DNA of 64,000 nucleotides from assembly GCA_030248195.1 (NCBI GenBank), contig JASAND010026620.1:1-64000 (forward strand), given 5' to 3'. Below the pieces are notes generated by a model, which worked only from the letters and a program-made list of their open reading frames with translations, was not told the origin of the DNA and ran no database searches. How positions within the stretch are numbered: position 1 is the first letter of the stretch; the number at the start of each line of letters is the position of its first letter. Source of the DNA: Trissonchulus latispiculum (Eukaryota > Nematoda > Enoplea > Enoplida > Ironidae). A program made the position numbers and the translations under genes. Below are positions 47,205 to 58,733 of this stretch, piece by piece.

Positions 47205-49067
47205 ATTTGTTCTGTTAACACTAGTTCACAATGACGATTAACGGTTAGGATCCCTGATATGAAACATCTGAAAAGCCAAAGATGTTGAAAGCAAAATAAA
47301 CAATAAAATTGATCCTTGGAAACATGAAAATTAGTATTATTAAAGGTGAAGTTGTAAAAGTGGACTAAATGCAGAAAAATTTAATTAGTGTGTTAAAAGA
47401 AAAAATCTGGACTCCACTTTCTTTATACATTTTATTTAAAGAGGAGTTGTCATTAAGCTGTTTCAGTTTTCAGCTGTCAGCCAATCTTATGTGAGCTGCC
47501 CACTAACTTAGTGACCTCATGATAGGATTCTGACTTAATGTTTGTGGCAAATGCTCTAAATGACTAGATATTTTAGAAACGTAGCAACTATCTTTCTCAA
47601 ATTGAATCTTATGGAATTCAATATGGCAGTGAAATTGGAAAGCTACCAAAAAATTATAAAACTCAAGAAAAAGCAAAACCGCTTTACTTTTGTTTCTTCC
47701 TCAAATTAAGGAACATTGAAGCTAAATCTATTTTTTACGTAAGGAATTCGTCACATTTTATATTTTTTCTTTCCCCAAAGTTCTGACTTCGCAGTACTTC
47801 CCGATTGCATGTTTGACTGAACTAATCCAATTCAGTAGCCAACAGCATAAAAATATGTTGTTTCCAAATTGCTTTCTGCTGTTTTGATTATCAACACAGA
47901 TTGCTGGAAATTAATTATGTCTCTAATTAACTCTATCCCCTGAGATTTCATGCTTACATCAAATTTTGCTGCATACTAACTAAGGAGTGAATCAAAATAC
48001 ATCATCAGCCCTGTTTAAGGTTTTATTTCTGTTCAATTCTGGGAACCTGATTTTGCCAGAACTCTCATTTCTGCCCTACCTTCTGCTGGAAATAAAGTTT
48101 TTTCAAATTTTCCAAGTCATTTTAATGGTTAATTAATGAGGCTGTAAGGTTGCCATTTCATTATCTAAGTGAAATTTTTCCAAGCTTCTCATTTACAATC
48201 CTAGCTCGGGTAAATGTTATCATGGAAAACTTTCTAACTTAAAAAACCTATTCTTAGGTAGCAAATGTTTCAAAGTTCTCTTTTTTCCCGTCAGCTTAAA
48301 CACCGAATCCGAACAGACAGGATTCTGATAACGCTGGTTTTTGCACATAGTCATGAGCGCAGGCTTTGTGTAATTGATTGTATAGAATACAATATCATAT
48401 CTAGGTGCTGTATTTCAAAGCTTAGGTGAAGCTAATATTTGTGACATGCTGAATTGGAAACAACAAATAGAGAATAGCTTCATAGCAAAACGAGATGTGC
48501 ATTTACCCGATATACTCAATTTTTGCGATTTGGAAACTGCCCAATTTTTTGGACAGTCTTAGGTTCAAACGAAGTTTCCAATGTAAAACTCCCCTCGAAC
48601 TAAAGTAATGGAAATGACAAGGTGTGTGGATCACCCCAACAAAATTGGCCCGTCGGCAGACCCCCTTCCCCCAAATTATTAGACTTTCTCTAGTCCCGAA
48701 TTGTAACTTTTTTACTGCAACTAACAACATTTTGACCAAAATTTGTCCAAAACGGCCCTCTGCATTGCTAAACATCGCTTAAAACTGACTTAAAATGGCA
48801 CAATTTTCGAAAATGTTTCAGAACCTTAGGGCCATCCCTGACACCTCTACCGGTTTTGGTTCCCAGCTAGCTACACCTATAGAGGCTCACGACACATGTC
48901 CTTACTTATCGCTGATGTGTTGATTGAAACTGCTCCCTGCGCCTTCTGAAGCAAGGCAATAACATAGTAATGAATCCTATGCTACAGTCTACACTTTTTG
49001 CCTCGGATATGATTTGGAATCAACAAAATTTCTGCTAAGAAAAATTGACCAACTTCAACTGCACAGG
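47205..49067. other. AT-rich intergenic stretch with no recognised feature
   Basis: I see no exon with supporting splice sites, no inverted-repeat element and no RNA gene. The 90-residue frame at 48503-48775 (minus) has no recognisable domain. Confidence 0.4.
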
Positions 49068-49330
49068 GCTGGCGACCGGCACAATGTTAAAGCTTAAGCT
49101 GTACATCGTATCGTTGGATTGGCCACGGTGCGCTCTTTTCAATGCTCTAAACTGCTCTGCTGTAGCTTGTTGCTGTTAACTTTATTTTGTTTTTTTGGTC
49201 AATTTTCGCTACGTTTTGCCAAATGAGACGTACGTTGCAGCCACGAGCTACAGCCAAATGGTTTAAAAAGAGCCCACCCTGTGCTGTTCAACAATATGCA
49301 GCTTAAGCTCTAACCTTGTGCCAGCCATAA
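49068..49330. mobile_element. Small MITE with long inverted ends
   Basis: The left end GGGCTGGCGACCGGCACAAT continuing to AAGCTTAAGCTGTACATCG is the imperfect inverse of CAATATGCAGCTTAAGCTC...CTTGTGCCAGCC on the right. GTGCGCTCTTTT also pairs with AAAAAGAGCCCAC. About 260 bp; target duplication not resolved. Confidence 0.55.
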
Positions 49331-50949
49331 GCTGTTGAGGTTACTCAATTTTTCTTAGGGGGGACTTCCATGATTTTTACCCCAATCTTTTATACAAATA
49401 CCCGGATCTAGAAAGAAAAAGCACCACACCTTGAGTCTCATGTTTAGATCTATTACTTATCGCATTTTGGTATATAGGATTAAGCATATGCAAGCACAGT
49501 CTTTATGCTTTATCCGTCACCTGCCCATAGCTTAAGCTGTACAATTTTCTGAGTCCAGTGATAATTTATAACTTTGGAAACATGGCGAGTTATGATTAAT
49601 TACCAGTTTCTCTATCCTGGTAGATTCTTCAGTATATCATATTTGCTCCGCCGATCTTCCAATTTCAGAATTACGTATCACTTTTCTCTCCAGACTTAAT
49701 ATAGTGCACCAGAAAAGCATCCCAAATTGACGATATAAATCACTGGATCAACTGCTGCTGCCCTTTCGACAGGGTACCAGTTGGATCTAAAATAAATCAA
49801 ACTTTTGGAAACTGAAACTTTCTTTCGGTGAGATCTGATTGATGCTCCCTGTTTTATTAGGATCATTTGTCTGGGTCCAACTTTTGACACTTCTTTAACT
49901 CACCCTTATTTTCAAGCCTTCTGCCCGCCCTTTTGAGAATATCATACTATCTGAAGCTGCAGGGTGTCAGTCAATGTTATTAAAACTTTTAACTCAAATA
50001 GTAGAGATTTGCAATCTAAATACCAGAGTTAGTGCATTCTCGAATAAGCTCAAATTTGGTAAGGGTTGTTCACTTGAACACATTTCGAATCGCTCTGTAT
50101 CAGAAAATCAAGAGTTTATGAATTTTAAAGTTTTAGCTTTTCCTAAGGAATGAGGGAAACGATAATGTGCTGTCTTCAGTTTTGGCTAAAATTTTAAAAG
50201 AAGCTTTCAAAACGGACCATTCTTAAAGTTCTGGTTCACTTGGGATAAACAAGATTTAAAGTCAACATGAAAACTCATTTTAACCCCTGAGCTAAGGAAA
50301 GCATAATGATCACTGTCTTAGGATTCTTATTTTCTACTGCCACCTAATAATCCTATTCGATATTCCAGTTAAGGATCGTGCCAGCTTAGAACGCAAGCAT
50401 TTTTGAGGGGGAAAAGGAATGCTATACTGACACTGAATAAATGCCACAGCACCTAAACTGAAGACATCAAGTTTGCTTTCCCACTATCCAACGAAATCCT
50501 TACCTAAGCTTTAACACGTTTAGAAGTTTTACATCTTTAAATTTTAAAATTGGATTATTGACACCTATTGACATACGTAGAATGTGTTCGCTCGAATTAG
50601 TGACACACAAAGATGGGAAACTCCGCAAGATATGTAATCTATTTCCTGTTGAGATAGGATAGTTTTAGGTTAGGTTGTTTACTTGATTCCAACCGTCAGG
50701 TTTTATGCCATGCTCCCCATGAGGAAAACCGCTAATTACCTCTTGTTAGCCGGAAGAATTTTCAAGAATTTTAAGCTTGGCTTGAATCAGGCACACATCT
50801 TTAGGAAAGCACAAATATATTTTGACATTAACTTGTCAAAAAATAAAGGGTGACCTAGGTATATACTTCCATTTAACTACTAACTGCTGCTAAATGGCAA
50901 ATTGTGAAAAGCTGAACCGATCCCAGCGTAGCTAAACAAGTTTCGCTGT

Positions 50950-51024
50950 CCGAGAGGTTTAGCTGAGTGGTTAGAGTTCTCGACTGCGGATCAGCCAACT
51001 CAGTTTCGATCCCGCCCTGGATAC
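50950..51024 (+). repeat. tRNA-like sequence (SINE head or tRNA pseudogene)
   Basis: TTTAGCTGAGTGGTTAGAG gives an A box and, 45 bases on, GTTTCGATCCC a B box. The spacing and the CTGCGGATCAG middle are tRNA-like. The acceptor and anticodon stems pair poorly, so I take it for a SINE head or decayed tRNA rather than a working gene. Confidence 0.45.
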
Positions 51025-51169
51025 TTTTCTTTGCATCTTTCAATTCTTATTTTCAACATTTCGTTTCATAATGGGTCCAAAGAACTTTCAAACTTCAATC
51101 GTGTAATATAATTAACATATTTCATTAAATTTCAGCCGCAACGAAGAACCCACAACTTTTACTGTTTCA

Positions 51170-54100
51170 ATGTCCAAATTGGTCTTTCTTAGAATACTTC
51201 TATTTTGTATGATAATAACACTCTGTTATGGAATGCCTAATATTTTCGCTCGACTGCAGGACAGTTTAGACGATAAACGGTAAGTTTGAACAAACCTGAA
51301 AAACCTGAAAAACCTGAAATGTTTTAGGTTCAACATTGTATTCAATATTGCACAATTAAAAGGGATGTTTATGTTCGACCAGTAGGCAGTTATGGAAAGA
51401 ATTCATAATTATTCTATTACTAGAAGAAGAGTAAGCCACTAGAATTAGTAGACCAGTTCTTCATTGTTCGATAGTCTAACGATGCTTCGACGAGAATACG
51501 CAAATGCTTCCCCGTCTAGTCCGGACCCACAACATTTACCCAAAATTTTCTCAAGAAATTTACTTCAGTGCGAACAAAGTTTGAAAAATTGCACTTCTTC
51601 AAAAATCCGTTAAATTTTTTTTCGAAACCCAACATTAGTTTCATCGTATAAACTTGGAAGAGAAATGTAAAGCTCCAGTTTGATATGAAGATGGCCTCTT
51701 AACTCCAAGTAATGAATGAGTAATCATGGTGCAAAGTTGATGTCTCCAAAAGGAATCACCACCTTAAGCGAGAAATGCAAAAGCCAGAATTTGTTTAATC
51801 GAAATTTGCTTAACTGAGAATGTGCTTTACCGAGATTTGCTTAACCGAGAAAATGTCTAAATGCAGAGAGTACGTAAATAAATGCATAAATCCTGGGGAA
51901 TAAATTTGTGTCCTGACAACCAGAACAGAGATGAAACCGGGTCACCGGATCACAGGTCTTGACCCGAACTGACTAACTGTCTTCACCGGGTCACAAAATA
52001 GTGACCCGGTTTTATCTCTGATGCAAAACAATTTCTGAACAACAACAATTTAATTTTATACTATTTTAATTAAACTAAACCATCATAAAGTTAAGATTCT
52101 GTTAAAGTTCTGTTATTACATCATTTACACAAGTTAACATCTAATTTGCTACACCCTGATTACATATTTGAATTTGATTACATAGTTGGAAAAAGAAGTA
52201 AAATCCTAAAACCTTTCTTTAAAATCAGAAATCTTTAAACACAAATAAACGGAAACACACTAAGCGTATTATATTACATTTAGGCATTCAGCAGTTAGTC
52301 CAGGTCTGTAAATGTATATACTTTTCTCGGTAACGCAATTCTCGGTTAAGCAAAACGTGTATATTTGGCTTTTCTCGGTTAAGCAAAATTTTGAATTAAC
52401 GGCAGCTCATTTTCTCGGTTAAGCAATTCTCGGTAATGAACGCACACGATCTAATTAGTTTTATGAAACCCTCTCCAGTTACGCTGCAAAATTGCTTTAA
52501 AACAGTAGCAAATATTTACAATCTCACCTGGAATCTCCGTATTCTCACTACTAAAACCATTATTTGCCTGTGCAATTTTAATTTGCACATCACGCCAGAG
52601 GGCTAATAAATGACAAGTTGGCCCCAAAAGAGGCACGATTCCTTCTTTGACATACAGAGTGGACCGACATAAATATCCAATTACAAGAGTTGTATTTTCT
52701 CTCCTTAGTTTCGCAGTCCAAGAAAAATCACTAGTTTGTAAAGCCGTGGTTACACTTGACAATCTTGTGACAACGCGTTGTCACAACGCGTTGCCACAAC
52801 GTCCGTTGCTACAGAATTGTCACGACGTTGTTCGTGTAACCAGTGACACAACGTTGTGACAACTGGTGACAACGCGTTGGGACCATGCCCGATTTCGTTG
52901 TGACAACCAGTGATGGAACCGGGTCACTTAGGCTTGACCCGGTGACCCGGTGACCCGGTTGAGCCCTGACCCGGTGACCCGGTGACCCGGTTTTCCAGAA
53001 AATTCCAGAATCTGCAAAAAATTTTTGATTTTGCCTGGGAAGGCTAAATTTTTGGCTTCCATGTTCCATCACCACCCCGAAAAGAAAAACTAAGACGTTA
53101 TGTTTGCTCTAAGTTTTTTAAAATTCATTTGATGGTAGCTGTAGCTTTTTTCTAAATTTATGCAGATTTTAATAGCAAACCAATAATTTATTCGTCTGCG
53201 AAACTTTGCAGGTTCTAATATGAGTACTTGTCCAAATACACGGAGTATTTTTTAAAATTTGGTTTTCATTATGTATTGCGTTAAGTTAAATTAAATTTTT
53301 CACTTACCCTCGACATTTACCTTGGTTGCGAAAATAATCTGCAAACCATATTTTACTGAATAGAGTTATGCAATAATCATAAAACTTATAAAGCTAAAGC
53401 TAAAACGCTAGACAATAATTTGCCAGAGACAGACAGATTCAAATAACATCATGCTGCGAAATGCTCAAGACTAAAATATAGAAAACAATGCCAATTAATA
53501 TTGGACATTGAACAAAAATTTAAGCTAAAATTTTAGCTTGGTAAGCCAAAAATTTCTAAAATTTGGGGTAAATTCAGAAAACCGGGTCAAGACCGGGTCG
53601 AAGTTCTTGACCCGGTGACCCGGTGACCCGGTCCAAAAAGTGACCCGAACTGACCCGGTGACCCGGTGACCCGGTGACCCGGTTCCATCTCTGGTGACAA
53701 CGCAATAGTAAACATAGCGTTGGCTCAACAGCAAGTGTGCGTTGTCACGATATGTTGTCACATGTAACCACTAGTTGTCACGAGTGACAACTATGGGAGA
53801 CAACTGCCGTTGTCACAACACGTTGTCACAAGATTGTCAAGTGTAACCACGGCTTAAGCTTTTCCGACCAGGAAGAATTGAAAATATTCACAAAAACGCA
53901 TTTAGGTTCAACACGAATGCAATTATTTTGTTCATGTACACTTGAAAATGTATATACACATATCTGACGTATGTATCCTTAGCACACCCATTGCTTGAGT
54001 CAGACCCAAATCCTTTTGAGTCATGATCCTTGGGTGGAGTGCCTCTTGATCCACCCCATACTTTTCTTTGATCCGCTCTGGATTTTTTCCGAAATTCAAT

Positions 54101-57100
54101 TTTAAAGTAGTGTGCGGGAGGGGAGGGTACCGCTTCACACCAATTTTTGAGTCTGGAACGATATTCTGCAGAAAGTTTGCAAATTTATTCGTCTTCATGA
54201 TCCACTCATCAAAAACAATTCAAATTCCTTCAATTTGCAAGAATTTTTAAAAATAAAAATTAAAAAATTAACCTGAACTTTACTCAATCTGTAAAAGACT
54301 TGTAATGGCTAGTATGTTGTCCTCTCACCCAAGCTAAACAGATTCTATTACAAGTAAAAACCAATTTTCTAGAGTCAACTACATTATAACTTACGGAAAA
54401 CTACTAAGAATTAGACGTGTTAGAAGATTCATATGAACAAATTATCAAAAATACGACTTAATTTTCGAATTTGTACAGACACAAGATTACAAGTACACTG
54501 CATCCCGTCCGCTCACTAAGAATTGGCAGGTGTTAGCGTAAGAAACTCAGTCATTAAAATTTTTTCGAATGCAATATTTATTTAGGAGAAACAGTGTCAT
54601 TCTAAAAATCAGAAAATTTAAAAAATTGAAGCTACGCAGACATGTGCAGGAGGGGAAATTCTGGGGGGGGGGGTGAACCGGCGGCCGTTTTTCCGGGTTT
54701 TTCTCAAAAAAACGGAAAAATCCGGATTCTGGGGGGGGGTGAGAGACCCCTCTGGGGGGGATAAGGTTCAGGTCTGGGGAGGAACCCCCCAAACTCCCCC
54801 CAACCCCCCAAGCACATTTATGAAGCCAAGCCAAATGTTTTCTCCAAATTTCATTCTAACACCTGCCCGTTCTGGGTGAGCAGACGGGACGCAGTGTACT
54901 TGGAATCTTATATGTGTAAAAATTCAAAAATTAAGTCGCATTTTTGATAAGTTTTTTCATTAAGCAAAAGTATTAGATGAAAGGAAGGTGCTGCTGAAAA
55001 CTGCAGTTATTTTGTGTGTAAAACCTATTATATACCTTACATACAGTTTGCGGAGCAGCAAAATCAATGGCAATCCTTAACCTCATGAAAGAGTTCGCTT
55101 AATCTAAACAAAAAGCATTTCCCTCCCTACCATGATTCTGTGTAGGACATTTAATCTCTTCCCTGCTCTAACTGTAATGTGCATATTATATAATATGACT
55201 GTTTGAAAATGTAAAATCAATACAAAAAAAGAACGTTAAACATGGAGTGTGTGTATTTCATAGGACAGACTATGAATGAATAGTATTGTTGATGTGATAA
55301 AATTTCCTAGAAACCGATTATTGTAAGATCTGCTGCGTGGTGGCGCAACAGGAATAATGTTTGTGAAATTCAGAAATTACCATCGTTCTTTTATTTTTCA
55401 AATCTGGGTTGACGGCACATCTTCACAATAAAATATAAGACTGGGTGGCTGGATTGCCCTTTTGGTTATGTAATGCGCATCTCTGTACTACTGCACAATG
55501 AAGCCTTTTACTGGTATCTGCTGGCGATTATCCAGCATTTTTCTAGTTTTGCATTTGTGTACAGGACTTATGTAGTGTTTGACGCCGGCCCGGAGCACTA
55601 GAAGAAAAAGCGTATTTTAGATTTTAAAATTAAATTTCAACTCTCTGTATAGGTATTGTGATGATGACCCGGACCGGTATTTTTGAAAAATGCAGGACGG
55701 CCGGAAAACTCAAGTGGCAGGTCGGTGACAAAATCTAAGAGGAATACCTTTGCACAGCTTGATTTCGAACTATTTTCTTGTGGCTGTGGGTAGTGTTTGA
55801 GGCCGGCCGGGGTTGCACCGGCCGGCCCTGCCGAACCCATCGGCAGGCCGGCAGGCCTGGAGCAGTTTGCAGTGCAGTTATTATAACTGCTAAGATATTT
55901 ATTTTATGATGTTTTCTTAGAAAAATAGCACAGCATGCCATAAAAAGATTAGCAAAACTAGATTTGGAATCTATTTCAAGCTTGTTCGGCCGGGCCGGCC
56001 GGCGGCCGGTGAGCCCGTAAGCCGGCCGGTGGCCGGCCGGCTACCGGACTGGAGCAGTTTGCAGTGCAGTTATTATAACTGCTAAGATATTTATTTTATG
56101 TTTTCTTGGGAAAATAGCAGAGCATACCATAAAAAACTAGCAAAACTAGATTTGGAATCTATTTTAAGCTTAGTTGCTCAATTTTGTAAATTTCTGATTA
56201 GTGATTTCTATCCCAGCCGGCGGCCGGCCGGCGAGCAAAAGTCGTCGGCCGGCGGCCGGCCTCAAACACTAGCTGTGGGTAGTGTTTGAGAATGGCAGTA
56301 ATTACTGACCCGACCTAGGCCGTTAATTTTTCGATGTCGATTTTGGCCAGCCTGCCAGCCAGATAGACCACGTTTTGGGGCAACCAACAGTGCTAATCAC
56401 GAACGGAATGTGTTTCTTCTACATCTAAAATTATCTAAAACACTCACTCCGCAATATTTTCGTTCTAGTTCAGTTAGTCTGGCTGGACAACAAATTTATT
56501 GGATGATTGCAAACTGACTATTGATCCCTTTAAATCTGACCTTTAACCGTTGTAATGTCTATATTCTGTAGGTAAGCTTTAATAAATGAAAAACTGGAAA
56601 TTACATCTATTCAACCCCTCACTTTGGAATGTCATCAAGCTTTTAACTACGTTCGTTGTGTCGGAAAACTATTGCGGAAGAAACTTTTGCCTCCGCTATT
56701 TGGAAAGCAAACTTCCTAAAACAGTGGTAACAAAGAATGTGTGAAATGAAAAAGCATTTATTGTTACCTTAATAGAAAATTTTTAGATGCATGATGTATT
56801 TAAAAGTATTTCTTGAAAAAGGACGAAAATTTACCTGGCCAACCTAGCCGGCCGGCCGGACGGTCGGCCGTTAGCCGACGGCTTTTGTTGGCCGTCGGCC
56901 GGCCGACGACCTGACTTGGCCGGCCGTTCTCAAACATTAGCTGCGGGCAGTTGAAACTAAATTCGTGACTTTGCGCTGTGCAACAAAGCGATTCCTCTTC
57001 TGAAACGGAAGCTAAATATGGAAAATTATTTGCAATTAAATTTAAATTTTCTATTTTCCAATATTTTCAGGAATTCAAATATTGAAGAGGGCGACTATTT

Positions 57101-57161
57101 TCCTTGGAATTATGATTTTCATCTCCCACGACTTCGAAGATATGTCGATTTCCCACAATAA
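51170..57161 (+). CDS. Two-exon secreted peptide precursor (66 residues), unknown family
   Basis: Exon 1 (51170-51279) starts MSKLVFLRILLFCMIITLCY, a clear signal peptide, and ends in phase 2 at a strong GTAAGT donor after LDDK(R). Exon 2 (57071-57161) begins after TATTTTCAG, completes an Arg codon and runs to a TAA stop. The mature part contains a KR dibasic site at the exon junction, the segment EEGDYFPWNYDFHLPRL, an RR site, and a short YVDFPQ tail. This layout resembles neuropeptide or other peptide-hormone precursors cleaved at dibasic sites. An AATAAA signal lies about 90 bases downstream of the stop. An AG acceptor (AAATTTCAG at 51126-51134) precedes the ATG, suggesting a 5' UTR intron or trans-splice site. 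The 5.8-kb intron holds at least five transposons. No homologue recognised; function inferred from architecture only. Confidence 0.65.
51926..52020. mobile_element. Internally deleted copy of the GGTCACC-repeat element (95 bp)
   Basis: Only the two inverted ends remain: CAGAGATGAAACCGGGTCAC and GTGACCCGGTTTTATCTCTG. They match the termini of the 52908-53693 element. Its flanks show no perfect 8-bp repeat. Confidence 0.65.
52528..52720 (-). pseudogene. Candidate exon or gene relic of unknown family
   Basis: A minus-strand frame includes LCRSTLYVKEGIVPLLGPTC and LLALWRDVQIKIAQANNGFS, and ends at a good GTGAGA donor after ENTEIP. Similar DNA (CATTATTTG(C/G)...TGCAA and GAAACCCTCT motifs) recurs at about 57.68-57.85 kb and 57.9-58.05 kb, there without an open frame. 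It may be one member of a decayed duplicated gene. The upstream acceptor is unclear, and the region is overlapped at 52742 by a transposon. Confidence 0.3.
52739..53857. mobile_element. MITE flanked by TAA, GTTGTCAC-rich arms
   Basis: The inverted ends AGCCGTGGTTACACTTGACA (52742) and TGTCAAGTGTAACCACGGCT (to 53854) are bounded by TAA on both sides. Subterminal arms repeat GTTGTCAC/GTGACAAC in inverted orientation. The TAA duplication and AGCC tips parallel the element at 37603, suggesting a shared PIF/Harbinger-type mobiliser. It carries a nested hAT-like element at 52908-53693. Confidence 0.85.
52900..53701. mobile_element. GGTCACC-repeat hAT-like element with perfect 8-bp target duplication
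   Basis: GTGACAAC occurs at 52900-52907 and 53694-53701, bounding inverted ends CAGTGATGGAACCGGGTCAC and GTGACCCGGTTCCATCTCTG. Both arms consist of GGTGACCC tandem repeats (52917-53000; 53600-53688). The interior is AT-rich and non-coding. The insertion site lies in one of the host element's own GTGACAAC repeats. Confidence 0.9.
54638..54822 (+). repeat. Copy of the AGACATGTGCAGGAGGGGAA interspersed repeat
   Basis: It starts AGACATGTGCAGGAGGGGAA and ends CCCCCCAAGCACATTTATG, with the same G-runs and central AAAAATCCGGATTCTGGGGG block as the copy at 8761. Confidence 0.75.
55783..56279. mobile_element. hAT-like element, GGCCGG-rich (left of a tandem pair)
   Basis: TAGTGTTTGAGGCCGGCC (55791) and GGCCGGCCTCAAACACTA (to 56271) are perfect inverted ends, flanked by GCTGTGGG on both sides (55783-55790; 56272-56279). 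The interior contains two near-identical blocks with CAGTTTGCAGTGCAGTTATT (about 55862 and 56053), i.e. an internal direct duplication of about 190 bp. Confidence 0.9.
56272..56947. mobile_element. hAT-like element, right of a tandem pair sharing one target duplication
   Basis: It begins TAGTGTTTGAGAATGGC (56280) directly after the GCTGTGGG that closes the previous element, and ends GGCCGTTCTCAAACATTA (56939) followed by GCTGCGGG (one mismatch). The inner right arm is rich in GGCCGGCCG/GCCGTCGGCC. Non-coding. Confidence 0.8.
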
Positions 57162-57248
57162 CTGGCTTCTATAACTACCCTCAGAATCTACAAGTCTACA
57201 CTTTGACCATGAAATTAACATACTGTATTAAATACTGGTGTCTAGCTA

Positions 57249-57254
57249 AATAAA
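57249..57254 (+). other. Poly(A) signal of the peptide precursor gene
   Basis: AATAAA, about 90 bases after the stop codon at 57159-57161. Confidence 0.55.
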
Positions 57255-57419
57255 GTCATTTCTATAAATTAATTTTTATTATTAATTCCGACTGTAATTA
57301 CCAGATAACACTATATTAATGAAATTAGAGTTAAAATTGTTCAGGCAAACATTTTAGCAAACATGAATTAATCGTTAACAATATTTTAAATAACACAAAA
57401 TTTTTGCAATTAGTATGAT

Positions 57420-57591
57420 GACTTATTGAAATTCTAGCACAACTTCTAATAAAACGTGTTTATCTAATGCTGCACATTCCCAATAAAGCAAACATCCGAC
57501 AAGATGAAACGGACGTATTATTGCATTTATTTCATATTGGAATCATTATTTGACGTGCAAGTAGTATCTTGCGCAAAATAAAAGGCGTATA

Positions 57592-57658
<67 letters not shown>

Positions 57659-58050
57659 TCAGTTGTATGTACCTATTCAGGGGCATGATTATTTATGAAA
57701 CCCTCTTTGGTAATTTTGCAAAGCCAAAGAAAATACGAAAACATTTACATTGAACAGTTAGAACTCTCATTTTTACACTACACAAAACATTATTTGCCAG
57801 TGCAACTCTTGCACAACTAACATCTTAAAGTTGAGAAATAACATTCCAAATTTACAAGGTATTCTTCTTCAACTCAACGTTTAAAAACTATAGCACAGCT
57901 TAAACAGAACGAAACCTGCCTAGCTGATGCTGTACATTTCCAGCAAAGTAAACATTCGTTGCCAGTTCAACTGAAATCGACGTCAAAGTGTCATTTATAA
58001 TACTACTGAAACCATTATTTGGCGTGCAAGGAACTTTGCACGAAATAAAT
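57420..58050. repeat. Imperfect tandem duplication of about 0.5 kb
   Basis: The block 57420-57585 (CTTCTAATAAAACG...CATTATTTGACGTGCAAG...TTGCGCAAAATAAA) is repeated in altered form at 57895-58050 (CTTAAACAGAACG...CATTATTTGGCGTGCAAGG...TTGCACGAAATAAA). A third partial copy with TATTTGCCAGTGCAA lies at about 57680-57830 and resembles the candidate exon at 52.5 kb. Confidence 0.5.
57590..57656. repeat. (TA)n microsatellite
   Basis: More than 60 bases of alternating TA between the duplicated blocks. Confidence 0.95.
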
Positions 58051-58163
58051 CATTAAATAAGTAAATCGGTATCTAATGAAACTTTTTACAGCCACTAGTC
58101 GGTGCTCCGGTTAGGGGTAGTGCCAGCTTAGAACGTAGTTATTTTTGAGGGAAGGGAGATGCT

Positions 58164-58206
58164 GACACTGATATGTCATGTCATATCATGTCATGACAAT
58201 GTCATA
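58164..58206. repeat. (TCATG/TCATA)n short tandem repeat
   Basis: Repeated ATGTCATGTCATATCATG-type units over about 45 bases. Confidence 0.7.
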
Positions 58207-58590
58207 TCATAGCAATATATTGCCACAGCAATTACCCGAGGTGTTCTGCAAGCTATCTGGACCGCCTTTACGTTTACCGTTAATAGAGGTTCTATGGTAG
58301 CTCCACCTGACGGGCGTCCACCCCTTGACAATCTCGGTAAATTGCCCAGGAGGGATGTGAAGTGGATCCTACAGCTCATTTTTTGCAAGCTCTAGATTCG
58401 ACATGATCCTCCACTTATAGCCCGATAAAAAGCCGAAATCCGAGAAAACGTTATCTTTCCATTGGATTTTCTCTTAACTTAGCTTTGCCAAGCCCAACTA
58501 GACCTTAGCCTTACTTTAGGGCAGAAAACAGCAAAGCATAATACAGCCATGTTTATTTTGAGAAATTCAAGACTCAAGACAAGATCGCTA

Positions 58591-58733
58591 GTAGTGTTGT
58601 TGCCTGGCTGGTTTATTGACTGGGCCGGCCGGTCAAAACAGGCCCGGTCGGTACTAGTTTTGCCCTATTTTTGTGGATTCTGCAAAACATTTTGCATTAA
58701 GCGATGCATACAGTTACTCCTGCTTATGCATGA
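58591..58733. repeat. GGCC-rich hAT-like fragment (left part)
   Basis: TAGTGTTGTTGCCTGGCTGG followed by GGGCCGGCCGG and CAGGCCCGG resembles the ends of the TAGTGTT-type hAT-like elements. The matching right end may be the GGCCGGCCAACAACTCTA near 59185, with the CAAGAGTA element inserted between, but no 8-bp duplication could be confirmed. Confidence 0.4.

Noticed and set aside
50950..51024. Functional tRNA gene
   Set aside because: A and B boxes are present but the acceptor and anticodon stems do not pair.
55570..55600. Very short TAGTGTTTGACGCC...GGAGCACTA hAT-like remnant
   Set aside because: The tips look right, but only about 30 bp separate them and no flanking 8-bp repeat is visible.
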